Part shown: positions 36,307 to 44,247 of the stretch, piece after piece | Layout of the letters: each line of letters begins with the position of its first letter | Numbering within the stretch: position 1 is the first letter of the stretch | Origin: Planctomycetota bacterium | GTDB lineage: Bacteria > Planctomycetota > UBA8742 > UBA2392 | NCBI GenBank assembly: GCA_025993795.1 | Contig: JAMQHL010000025.1 | Location: 1 to 64,000, forward strand | Reading direction: 5' to 3' | DNA: 64,000 nt | The notes under the pieces: generated by a model | Databases searched by the model: none | What the model saw: the letters and a program-made list of their open reading frames with translations, nothing else | Told to the model about the DNA's origin: nothing | Made by a program: the position numbers and the translations under genes

Positions 36307-37116
36307 ATGCCTGAGACACGACTGCTTGTTGAAGAATCGCTGCGGCCTGAGCTTGAGGCGCTGGACCTGCTTTCCCTTGACGCAATCTTTCAGCGAAGTG
36401 ACTTGAGCGTTGTGAAGGCAAAGCTTGCCGAGCGCCAGACGCTACGCCTTGAGTCCGCAACAGGAACGTCGTGGTTCATCAAGCGCTACAACCAGCCAGC
36501 CCCGGACCCGTTCTGGAGCGGCTTGTTTGCCGAGCAGTTTGATTCCCCGGTGCAGCGCGAGTGGGCAGTGCTGCGCCGGCTGTACAAGCTGGGCATTGAC
36601 GCCCCGCGGCCTGCCGCGTGCATCGAAGAACTGGACGGTGCCCGCGTGCTCCGGGCCGCGCTGGTCACGGTCGGGCTGCCGGCTGTCACAAGCCTGCAGG
36701 CGCTGGTTCGGGCCGGCAGGGTTTCACCCGCCCGGCGCCAGCGTATTGCGGCCCAACTGGGGCGTATCCTGCGCACCATGCACGACGGCGGTGTGAACCA
36801 TCGCGACTTCTACCTGGTTCACATTCTGGTGGGCGCCGACGATCGCTTGTTTGTGACGGACCTGAACCGGGCTGATATTCGGAAACGCGTGACGCATCGC
36901 TGGCGCGTCAAGGATGTTGCCGCGCTGCTGCACTCGGCGCCCGGAGCTGTCACCGCCACGGACAAGGCCCGCTTTCTTTGCGCCTACCTTGGCAAACGCA
37001 AGCTGCGCAGCGCCCGCGAGTTCATCGAGGCTGCGTTCCGCAAGTCGGCTCGCATGACGGCTCATACGCGCAAGAGAGTGTCCGAGGGCGAACCGAACTA
37101 TCACGTAGTGGAGTGA
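36307..37116 (+). CDS. WaaP/InaA-type lipopolysaccharide kinase-family protein
   Basis: A 269-residue protein-kinase-fold protein. Features are the N-lobe lysine in GTSWFIKRYNQPAPDPFW, the helix QREWAVLRRLYKLGIDAPRP, the catalytic loop GGVNHRDFYLVHILV with HRD, and the metal-binding VTDLNRADIRKRVTHRWRVK where DLN replaces the usual DFG or DLH. These segments match WaaP/InaA/Kdo-kinase relatives that phosphorylate lipopolysaccharide core sugars or related substrates. A GTG start five codons upstream is possible. It is inserted between the MIT-AAA gene and the CHMP-like gene in the same orientation, which is unusual and may indicate a role in the cluster. Confidence 0.82.
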   Translation: MPETRLLVEESLRPELEALDLLSLDAIFQRSDLSVVKAKLAERQTLRLESATGTSWFIKRYNQPAPDPFWSGLFAEQFDSPVQREWAVLRRLYKLGIDAPRPAACIEELDGARVLRAALVTVGLPAVTSLQALVRAGRVSPARRQRIAAQLGRILRTMHDGGVNHRDFYLVHILVGADDRLFVTDLNRADIRKRVTHRWRVKDVAALLHSAPGAVTATDKARFLCAYLGKRKLRSAREFIEAAFRKSARMTAHTRKRVSEGEPNYHVVE

Positions 37117-37241
37117 GGACAGCCAAGCTTGGAACTTGCGGCAGTCACTTGAGAGCCCTGCCCGCGTTTTGGCAAGTACGGCGGGGACAACCCATTGAAG
37201 ATTGCGGCGCGATCTTCGATCATTCTTTCCCAAGGAGACCC

Positions 37242-37847
37242 ATGGGTATCTTCAAAAGCAAAGAAGAGCGTCGCATCGCGCGGGATATGGAGATCAAGAA
37301 GGGCATCCAGCGCATGAAGCGCCAGGTGCGCGAACTCAACAAGTCAGAGGAAGAATGGCTTGAGAAAGCCCGCAAGGCCGGCCGCATGGGGGCCAACGAC
37401 CAGCTTGCCTTCATTCGCAAGTCTCTCAAGGCGACCACGGCCCAGCGCCGCATGCTTGAGCGTCAGATGCTCACGATTGAAGCCGCCTACCAGATGAAGA
37501 ACCAGGCCGAGAGTTTTGCCGTGTTCGCCGAGAGCATGGGCGTCGTCAGCAAGAGCATCAACGAGATCTACAAGACGACAGACCTGGAAAGCACGCAGCG
37601 CAATTTCGAACACGCCATGATGCAGGCCGAGACCATGGGCCAGCGCATGGACCTGTTCCTGGACATGACCAAAGAGAGCCTGTTTGAGCAGGACAGCGCT
37701 ACCGGCGAAACGCTGGTAACTGATGCCGAGATCGACCAGATGATCGGCATATCAACGGACGACCGCAAGAAGAAGAGTCGCGAGGAACTTGATCGTGACA
37801 TCGCCCGTGAACTCGGCGAGGACCTGGAAGAGGACAAAGCCAAATAG
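37242..37847 (+). CDS. ESCRT-III-like (CHMP-type) helical protein 3
   Basis: A 201-residue protein with the closest visible resemblance to eukaryotic CHMP proteins. It starts MGIFKSKEERRIARDMEIKK, very like the MGLFGK opening of CHMP3, with AGGAG 4 bases before the ATG. A first hairpin follows (KRQVRELNKSEEEWLEKARK, then AFIRKSLKATTAQRRMLERQ). The middle region VFAESMGVVSKSINEIYKTT and NFEHAMMQAETMGQRMDLFL matches the helix 3-4 pattern, with acidic VTDAEIDQMIGIS after it. The last helix SREELDRDIARELGEDLEED could serve as a MIM1-like MIT-binding motif. PspA/Vipp1 is the alternative fold-mate, but that family lacks an MIT-ATPase partner. Confidence 0.78.
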   Translation: MGIFKSKEERRIARDMEIKKGIQRMKRQVRELNKSEEEWLEKARKAGRMGANDQLAFIRKSLKATTAQRRMLERQMLTIEAAYQMKNQAESFAVFAESMGVVSKSINEIYKTTDLESTQRNFEHAMMQAETMGQRMDLFLDMTKESLFEQDSATGETLVTDAEIDQMIGISTDDRKKKSREELDRDIARELGEDLEEDKAK

Positions 37848-37866
37848 GCGGCGCGACGGGGGCAAC

Positions 37867-38334
37867 TCAAATCATCGGCATCTGCGCCAAGTTGGCCGGC
37901 AGCTTGCGCTCGCACCAGTGCTGCAGCCGCTCAAGTCGCCCGCTGGATTCGATCTTGTGATAGCCGAAGATCCGCGGTGCATCGTTTCCAAAACTTTCAA
38001 ACCCGGTCTGCTCAATGCTGACCCGCACGCCGCGTTCCGAGCTGACGATCACAACCATCTCCTGCACCCTGCCGGAAAGCCAGTTGAACTGCCACGAACC
38101 GCCGAGGCGCCAGTTCGCGTCCCAGGTTGCGTACTCAAAAGTATCAACCCGGTCGCGACCGACGTAGCGCAACTCGTACCCGCCGCCCACGTCCTGTTTG
38201 TGCTCGCAGACCGGTTGCCCCCACCATGCACGCAACTCGTAGACGTCCGTGAGTGCCCGCCATGCTGTCTGCTCGTCGCACGCGATTTCGCGCTCGAGCC
38301 GGAGGTAGTGAGGAGCAAGAACCTTGGTCGTCAT
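37867..38334 (-). CDS. SRPBCC (AHSA1-like) domain protein
   Basis: A 155-residue soluble protein with a START/Bet v1-like ligand pocket fold. It opens HYLRLEREIACDEQTAWRAL followed by TDVYELRAWWGQPV, the usual first strand, helix pair and W-W segment of AHSA1-type proteins. A curved sheet follows (GGGYELRYVGRDRVDTFEYA) and the final helix is RLERLQHWCERKL. Ligand unknown. It converges on the ESCRT-like cluster 19 bases away and overlaps nothing. It lies just downstream of murD on the same strand (3-base gap). Confidence 0.85.
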   Translation of the reverse strand: MTTKVLAPHYLRLEREIACDEQTAWRALTDVYELRAWWGQPVCEHKQDVGGGYELRYVGRDRVDTFEYATWDANWRLGGSWQFNWLSGRVQEMVVIVSSERGVRVSIEQTGFESFGNDAPRIFGYHKIESSGRLERLQHWCERKLPANLAQMPMI

Positions 38335-38337
38335 AGG

Positions 38338-39942
38338 TTATGTTTCGTGTGCTTCTACTAACGCCTTGAAATGTCGTCCACGGTGTTCGAAGTTTGTGAA
38401 CCGCGTGTTGGGGGCATACTCGTAAAAGCTCGCGCTGGCCGGCGACATCAGTATGACCCAACTTGCCTTCACGGTTTCAAACGCAATCTCGCAGGCCTCA
38501 TCAAAACTGCCAACGATCCCAACCCTTGGTCTGTCATGGGCGTCCAAACCGCCGGAAGTCCCGTACTTGCGCATCCAAGCGGCGGAGCAACTCCGCTTGA
38601 TCGCGCCGGCATTCGGCCCCTGCACGAGGACCATCTGTAAGTGCCGGTGCGCAAAGATCGCATCCGCCAAGTCGTCGTAGCTCAATCCCTTGTCGCTGCC
38701 GCCAAGGATTAACACCAACGGATGGTCAGGGAAGGCGCTGAGTGCGGCAATCGTGGACTCGGGGGTGGTTGCGATGCTGTCATTGAAGCAACGCGCGCCG
38801 TTGACTACGCCGCAGAACTCAAGCCGGTGCTCAACACCCCGAAACCGGCGCGCGCCCCCCAGCGTCTTCAGCGTCGGCTCAAGCCGCTGGTCGAGGCCCG
38901 CGTAGACTAACGCCAGCGCACACAGAAAATTCTGCCAGTTGAAGCGGCCGGGCAGTCGCAAGTCGCCCGGCGCAAAGGGCACGTCGGCAGCCTTGACGCT
39001 GGAGCGCTGGTGGATCCTGCATAGCACCGGCTTACCGCCCTCCGAGGTGATCAACGCGGGGCTGTCAGCGACGTCGCCGGCTGTGCCGCGCCGTGCATGG
39101 CAACTGATGTCATTCTCGGTCACCAGCCAGGCTGTGCTTCCTGCCGACGTGCGCTCGCTTACCAGATCGTTGACTCCGGGCCCGTCGAAGAACATTGCTC
39201 TCTCGTTGGGCAAGTAGCGATAGATCGCGCTTTTTGCCCAGGCGTACTCAGCCATGTCCTTATGCCAATCCAGGTGATTGGCCGTAATGTTGGTAACGAG
39301 ACTGATTGCGCACGAACGCCGGATGCGATGCCAATCCTGAAGTTGAAAGCTGCTTAACTCCAGCACCACGACATCGTCGGCCGTGATCTCGGGAAGGCGA
39401 TTGATCAGCGGCTCGCCGCAATTTCCGCCGAGCCAAACCTTGCCCGGCAAAGAAGCCTGGGCCTTCGCAGTATCGGCCCACCGGCCCTCAAGCTCAGGCT
39501 GGGCCCGCTGCATTACCTCACACAGCATCTCGTAGGCAAGCAGAGCCGTTGTTGTCTTGCCGTTGCTGCCGGTAACGCCCACCGTTCTCGCCGGACATGC
39601 CTCAATGAAGAGGCTCATTTCCATCGTGACTTCGGCGCCTGATTCGCGCGCAAGTTGCAAGTACCTGTTGTCCGGGCGCACTGCGGGGCTGTGGATTACA
39701 ACATCGGCGTTTCGGAAGTCCTCTTCGCGATGCTCGCCCAAGCGGTACTCAACGGGCAAGCCTTGCAGCTCGTCAATGCTCCGGCGGAGAACGTCTGGCC
39801 CACGCAGGTCGGTAACGACCAGACTCGAGCAGTACGCCGCAAGAAACTTCACGCTTTCGGTGCCGCCGCCAAACACGCCCAGGCCCATCACAAGCCCACG
39901 TTTGCCGCGGAAGCGCTCCGGAAATTGAAGCCGTTCGGTCAT
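38338..39942 (-). CDS. murD: UDP-N-acetylmuramoylalanine-D-glutamate ligase
   Basis: A 534-residue Mur ligase adding D-glutamate to UDP-MurNAc-L-Ala. The N-terminal Rossmann-like domain has GLVMGLGVFGGGTESVKFLA. The central ATPase domain has the P-loop VGVTGSNGKTTTALLAYEML (about residue 118), VVVLELSSFQLQDW, NITANHLDWH and later the catalytic-lysine region YAWAKSAIYRYLPNE. The C-terminal domain has RFRGVEHRLEFCGVVNGARC followed by FNDSIATTPESTIAAL. MurD is normally about 450 residues, so this is long. It lies outside any division/cell-wall cluster. Its start overlaps the PEGA lipoprotein stop by four bases. Confidence 0.93.
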   Translation of the reverse strand: MTERLQFPERFRGKRGLVMGLGVFGGGTESVKFLAAYCSSLVVTDLRGPDVLRRSIDELQGLPVEYRLGEHREEDFRNADVVIHSPAVRPDNRYLQLARESGAEVTMEMSLFIEACPARTVGVTGSNGKTTTALLAYEMLCEVMQRAQPELEGRWADTAKAQASLPGKVWLGGNCGEPLINRLPEITADDVVVLELSSFQLQDWHRIRRSCAISLVTNITANHLDWHKDMAEYAWAKSAIYRYLPNERAMFFDGPGVNDLVSERTSAGSTAWLVTENDISCHARRGTAGDVADSPALITSEGGKPVLCRIHQRSSVKAADVPFAPGDLRLPGRFNWQNFLCALALVYAGLDQRLEPTLKTLGGARRFRGVEHRLEFCGVVNGARCFNDSIATTPESTIAALSAFPDHPLVLILGGSDKGLSYDDLADAIFAHRHLQMVLVQGPNAGAIKRSCSAAWMRKYGTSGGLDAHDRPRVGIVGSFDEACEIAFETVKASWVILMSPASASFYEYAPNTRFTNFEHRGRHFKALVEAHET

Positions 39943-40412
39943 TTCTCAACGGGCGCCAGAGGTTTGCGCGCCCACCAGGCCCAGTACTCAAACCTGTCTT
40001 CGGGGCGCGACCTGTCACGGTACTCCCGGGCGTTGTGGTACAAGTTCGCAACGTCAGCGGGCTCGGCGGGCACAAACTTCACGTCAACGTAATGCTCATC
40101 GACGATGACCCAGGGCGTCAGCACCTCGGCAAAAAAGTCCAGCGGCGGGTACTCGTACCATGGCACCTCGAGCTTGACTGATCCGCTGACTGTCTGGAAG
40201 CCCGGCTTGCGCAAAGTGTACTCGCGAGTGCCGTAGTAGATGAAGTTGACATAGAGTGGCCCGTCGGGGTCCTTGGCGTCGCGAGTTTTGCCGACAAACT
40301 CGCCGTCAATGTAGACGTCGGCGCCCGGGGGGTCAGAACGCACGTAAATGCGGCGCTCAACGCAACCCGACACAATAATGCATAACAGCAACAGCAATCC
40401 AAAGCGCGCCAT
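39939..40412 (-). CDS. PEGA-domain lipoprotein
   Basis: A 157-residue lipoprotein. The signal sequence MARFGLLLLLCIIVSGC ends in lipobox VSGC. A PEGA domain follows at once: RRIYVRSDPPGADVYIDGEF followed by VGKT, then YTLRKPGFQTVSGSVKLEVP. PEGA domains occur in surface and periplasmic proteins and are thought to mediate binding. The remainder is aromatic-rich with no recognised motif. It overlaps the murD start by four bases (ATGA), suggesting a cell-envelope function. Confidence 0.88.
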   Translation of the reverse strand: MARFGLLLLLCIIVSGCVERRIYVRSDPPGADVYIDGEFVGKTRDAKDPDGPLYVNFIYYGTREYTLRKPGFQTVSGSVKLEVPWYEYPPLDFFAEVLTPWVIVDEHYVDVKFVPAEPADVANLYHNAREYRDRSRPEDRFEYWAWWARKPLAPVEK

Positions 40413-40512
40413 GGGCGGATGTTAGCAACGGGCAGGTTGCGCGGAAGGTTGAAGGCAGACCCGCCGGTTATAGAGTCTCGGCGTATCGTGCAGGGCCATC
40501 TGGGGGTTATCA

Positions 40513-41406
40513 ATGAAGAGCAAGTTCAACCGCGTCTTAATCCCGACTGACTTCAGCGATACCGCCCAGACTGCCGTGAACCTCGGGGCCGAGATCGCAG
40601 CCTATTACAAGTCGACCATCGACCTCGTGAATGCGGTCGATGCCACGGTTTACGCGTATGCCGGCTATCCGTTTGCTTCGCTGTCCAAGGAGTTGCTGAC
40701 CAGTGCCGAAGACGCCCTGCGCCGCGCCAAGCTGCCCGCATCAGCCGGCGCCCTGAAGGTCAATCGCTTTGTGCTGTCGGGTAACCCCGCCACCGAAGTG
40801 GTGGAGCACGCCAAGCGCCACAGCGCTGACCTGATTGTTGTCGGCACCCATGGTCGCGGCGCGATTGGGCGCTTCCTGCTGGGCAGTGTTGCTGACCGCG
40901 TGCTGCAAAACGCGGCCTGCCCCGTGATAGTCACCAAGAAGCCAAAAGGGAAGATCAAGCACCCCAAGAAGAAGTCCAAGCCGTTTTCCCGCATCCTGTT
41001 CCCCACGGACTTCAGCAAGACCGCAGGCAAGGCACTTGCCCGCGCCGTTGCCTTGACCGAGGACATGGATGCGGAGCTGTTTGTTCTGCATGTGGTGGAC
41101 GACAGCCTGATCACCACCCACGTCGAAGATGAACGCACGATCATTCTGAAGGAGTTGCGTCGCCACGCCCTGGACGAGATGAAGAAGCAACTGCCGGCGG
41201 AATTGCTTCAGAACTTCGAGACGATCGGCGCCGTAAAGCGCGGGGAACCGGGCAAGCAGATCTGCGCGTTTGCCGAAGCCAATCACTGCGACCTGATCGT
41301 GATGGGCAGCCACGGCCGCACGGGCATAGAACGCGCGCTGATGGGCAGCGTCGCCGACAAAGTCGTGCGTCGCGCCAAGTGCTCGGTGCTGATCGAGCGC
41401 AAGTAA
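40513..41406 (+). CDS. Tandem universal stress protein (two USP domains)
   Basis: A 297-residue protein with two USP domains. Each begins with the family opening (RVLIPTDFSDTAQTAV and RILFPTDFSKTAGKALARAV) and ends with the nucleotide motif G-x2-G-x9-G-S (GTHGRGAIGRFLLGSVADRV and GSHGRTGIERALMGSVADKV). Both motifs are intact, so ATP binding is expected. A lysine-rich linker (KKPKGKIKHPKKKSKP) joins the halves. Tandem USPs are common in stress response. A strong terminator follows. Confidence 0.94.
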   Translation: MKSKFNRVLIPTDFSDTAQTAVNLGAEIAAYYKSTIDLVNAVDATVYAYAGYPFASLSKELLTSAEDALRRAKLPASAGALKVNRFVLSGNPATEVVEHAKRHSADLIVVGTHGRGAIGRFLLGSVADRVLQNAACPVIVTKKPKGKIKHPKKKSKPFSRILFPTDFSKTAGKALARAVALTEDMDAELFVLHVVDDSLITTHVEDERTIILKELRRHALDEMKKQLPAELLQNFETIGAVKRGEPGKQICAFAEANHCDLIVMGSHGRTGIERALMGSVADKVVRRAKCSVLIERK

Positions 41407-41420
41407 CGCAAGCCATGCAA

Positions 41421-41448
41421 AAAGGGCGGGCCTGTTGGCCCGCCCTTT
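41421..41448. terminator. Bidirectional terminator between convergent genes
   Basis: A 12-bp perfect inverted repeat (41421-41432 with 41437-41448, loop TGTT) with A-rich and T-rich ends, able to terminate both the USP transcript and the convergent TPR-lipoprotein transcript. Confidence 0.88.
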
Positions 41449-41469
41449 CTAATGATCCACTCTCCAGTA

Positions 41470-43065
41470 CTACGGCCAGATTTCCTTCAACGCCGGGTCC
41501 CCTCGCAGTTCTTTGAGACAGGGGTCAAAGTCCCACCATAGTCGATTGTTGTAGCCGGCTTCGCGGGCCTTCTTCAGGTGCTCAAGGGCCTTCTTTCGTT
41601 CTTCGTCGGGCTTGCGCGCAGGCTTCTTTTCAAGCCGCATGTCCTCAATCTGCAGGGCCGCGGCATACAGCGCGGCTAATCCGTAGTGATCGCGCGCCGG
41701 GTTTTGGCTGGTAGTAACCTGCAGTTCAAACTCATCCATGGTGTCCAACAGTTCCGTAGACCGCCTGCTGCCTTCTTTCAGCTCTTCCTGCAGGTCGTCG
41801 TACTTGACCTTGTTCCATGCCAGGAAGTAGCACGCCCGGGCATGCATCGAGCCCGGGGCCGCAGATGCGGCGTAAGAGTACGCATTCGCAGCCTCGCCAA
41901 ACTTGTTTTGCGAGTAAGCGGCATGGCCCTGAAGCAGCTTCACCGCAGCGCGCTTTGGCTCAAGTTTCGCGGCTGCGCGTGCGTCGTCATATGCGCCCTT
42001 GCTGTTGCCGCTCAGCAGCCGCAGCATGCCGCGCTGCGTAAGCAACTCGGCGCTGGACTGCTTCTTGATGGCGGCATCGAGTTCGGTGATGCCCTTGGCA
42101 AGCTCCTTGCTCATCAATCGAATCGTCCCCAGGATGGTCCAGATGCGCTCGTCGTCTGAGCCCTTCTGCGCCGCCGCGTCAATCTGCTTCAGTGCTTCGT
42201 CATTCTTGCCGGCGGCAAAGGCGATCTCCGCCTTGGCCACAAGAATCTGCGCTGCGAAAGCCTCGGCCTGCAGGCCCTCTGCCTTTGCAAGCGCGGCCTG
42301 CGCGTCATCTGCATTTCCGGCGCGGGCATTGCACACTGCAAGGGCTATCCAGGCCCGGGTGCTGTATGGGTTGTTGGTAGTTGCGCTAACAAGCTCACTC
42401 TTGGCGCCGACAAAGCTCTCCAGTGCAAGTTGAGTGCGGCCCAGAAGAATGAGGGGTTCCTCGGCGGACGGGTCTACCGCCTTTGCGGCGGTTGCTTCAC
42501 TGGCAGCGGTCGCAAGCTCGCCGCGGCGCAGCAGGTATTCACCCAGAGCCATGTGGCCGGCAAGGTTGTAGCGATCAAGTCGAACGGCCTCTTTGGCCAG
42601 TTCAAAGGCTTCCTTTTCCTGCCGGTTCAGGCACATGAAGTAGGCATCCCAGCCCATCACTTTGGGTTCGGCGGGGTCCGCTTCGCGCGCCTTCTTGACC
42701 AGCTCAAGGGCAGCCTTGTTGTCGCCCATCATGTTCTTGAACTTCGCCATCGCGATCAGCGCGTCGGCGCCGCCGTCCAGCTCGATCCAGCGGGCGATGT
42801 CGGCTTCCGCTTCTGTCAGCATGCCCTTCTTGAGGTAGGCACGGCTGCGCACTGAGTGTGCGCTGCCCAGACTGGCGCTGATCTCAAGCGCCTGAGTGCA
42901 CAATTCGATGGCTTTGTCGTGCTCGCCGAAGTCGTGATGCTTCTCGGCGGTGGTAACCATTTCGGCTGCGCGCTGCGCTTTCTGTTCATCAGATTCGCTG
43001 CATGCGCTCACACACACCAGCGTCAGCAACAGCGCGATCGATGCGATGCTTCGTAGGGTGCCCAT
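41470..43065 (-). CDS. TPR-repeat lipoprotein
   Basis: A 531-residue exported lipoprotein with lipobox VSAC near residue 22 (IALLLTLVCVSAC). It carries many tetratricopeptide repeats: HHDFGEHDKAIELCTQALEI, then SAHSVRSRAYLKKGMLTEAE, LAGHMALGEYLLRRGELATA, and RAWIALAVCNARAGNADDAQ show the A/G and W-like spacing of TPR helices. A Lys-rich tail region (EKKPARKPDEERKKALEHLK) precedes the end. TPRs mediate protein binding; no partner is evident. Confidence 0.87.
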   Translation of the reverse strand: MGTLRSIASIALLLTLVCVSACSESDEQKAQRAAEMVTTAEKHHDFGEHDKAIELCTQALEISASLGSAHSVRSRAYLKKGMLTEAEADIARWIELDGGADALIAMAKFKNMMGDNKAALELVKKAREADPAEPKVMGWDAYFMCLNRQEKEAFELAKEAVRLDRYNLAGHMALGEYLLRRGELATAASEATAAKAVDPSAEEPLILLGRTQLALESFVGAKSELVSATTNNPYSTRAWIALAVCNARAGNADDAQAALAKAEGLQAEAFAAQILVAKAEIAFAAGKNDEALKQIDAAAQKGSDDERIWTILGTIRLMSKELAKGITELDAAIKKQSSAELLTQRGMLRLLSGNSKGAYDDARAAAKLEPKRAAVKLLQGHAAYSQNKFGEAANAYSYAASAAPGSMHARACYFLAWNKVKYDDLQEELKEGSRRSTELLDTMDEFELQVTTSQNPARDHYGLAALYAAALQIEDMRLEKKPARKPDEERKKALEHLKKAREAGYNNRLWWDFDPCLKELRGDPALKEIWP

Positions 43066-43107
43066 GGTGCCTCCGTGTCCAGGGAGTCTAGCTACCGGGT
43101 AAAAAGA

Positions 43108-44136
43108 TTACGACGGGCTTTCACCCAGCAGCTTGACCAGCAGCGCCTTCTGCGCGTGAAGGCGGTTCTCGGCCTGCTGGTAGATCACGCAGTCGTCGTC
43201 ATCAAGCACGCCGTCGGTGGCAACGACGTTGCGACGTATGGGCAGACAGTGCATGAACTTGGCACGATTCGTCTGCCCCATCTTGGCTTCGCTGATTGTC
43301 CATGAGGGCAGCGTCTTACGATACGCAAATTCCTCTGCGGGCCTGCCGTAGAACTCACGCGACAACCAGCTCTTGGCGTAGATCACTCCTGCGCCCTTGA
43401 AGGCTTCGTCCTGGTTGTTGCTCACCTTCACGGTGCCTCCTGACTTGGCGGCAATCTGCTGCGCCTGCTCCATCACTTCCGGTGCAAGCTCAAACTTCGG
43501 CGGATGCGCCACAGTCACGTCACAGCCGCCCATCGCGGCGGCCAGCAGAAAGCTGTGCGGCACCGCAAGCGGAAGCGGCTTGACGTGCGGGGCCCACGAC
43601 AGCACGACCTTTTTGCGGCGGGTAGTCTGGTTGAAGATTTCGCGCAGGGTCATCAGGTCGGCCAAACCCTGGCACGGATGCTCAACCGCGCTCTCGAGGT
43701 TCACCAAGGGCAAGCTGGCATACTTCGCGAAGCTTGAAAGAATCGGGTCTGTCCGGTCTTCGTCGTAACTCTTGAGCTTGGGAAAACTGCGCACCGCAAG
43801 CGCGTCGCCATAACGCGACAGGGTCTTGGCAGCGTCCTTGATGTGTTCGGGGCTGTCGCCGTCCATCACGACGCCTTCGCGCCACTCAAGGTTCCAGGCG
43901 TCCTGGCCAACGTTCAGCACCACCGGGTGAGCCTGAAGCTGTGCCGCGCCGATTTCAAAGCTGGTGCGGGTGCGTAAACTGCTGTTGAAGAACAGCATGA
44001 TGATCGTGCGACCCTTGAGGCTCCAGTGGCGCTGCTCGCGCTTCATTTCGGCGGCGAGATCAAGAATGTCGTTGATCTCGCTGATCTCGAAATCTGCCAG
44101 TCGAAGAAAGTCGCGTCCGCGGATGTCTGTGGTCAT
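43108..44136 (-). CDS. argF: N-acetylornithine/ornithine-type carbamoyltransferase
   Basis: A 342-residue arginine-biosynthesis enzyme. The carbamoyl-phosphate motif FFNSSLRTRTSFE, the HPCQGLADLMT box and HCLPIRRNVVATDGVLDDDD are conserved across transcarbamylases. The segments EGVVMDGDSPEHIKDAAKTL, FPKLKSYDEDRTDPIL and VVLSWAPHVKPLPLAVPHSF match the acetylornithine/succinylornithine subgroup rather than classical ornithine transcarbamylase. The start MTTDIRGRDFLRL is chosen because the domain begins there; the upstream open frame overlaps the divergent hexomutase gene. No other arg gene is in the window. Confidence 0.88.
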   Translation of the reverse strand: MTTDIRGRDFLRLADFEISEINDILDLAAEMKREQRHWSLKGRTIIMLFFNSSLRTRTSFEIGAAQLQAHPVVLNVGQDAWNLEWREGVVMDGDSPEHIKDAAKTLSRYGDALAVRSFPKLKSYDEDRTDPILSSFAKYASLPLVNLESAVEHPCQGLADLMTLREIFNQTTRRKKVVLSWAPHVKPLPLAVPHSFLLAAAMGGCDVTVAHPPKFELAPEVMEQAQQIAAKSGGTVKVSNNQDEAFKGAGVIYAKSWLSREFYGRPAEEFAYRKTLPSWTISEAKMGQTNRAKFMHCLPIRRNVVATDGVLDDDDCVIYQQAENRLHAQKALLVKLLGESPS

Positions 44137-44247
44137 TTCGCTGCCCCCGTCAACGCCGGGAAATATGCCCCCTGTCGGGCGGATGTAAAGGCCAGTGGCG
44201 CGACTTGGCAGCGGGACTACACTGCGGTCACGCATCCGGGAGAGTGC

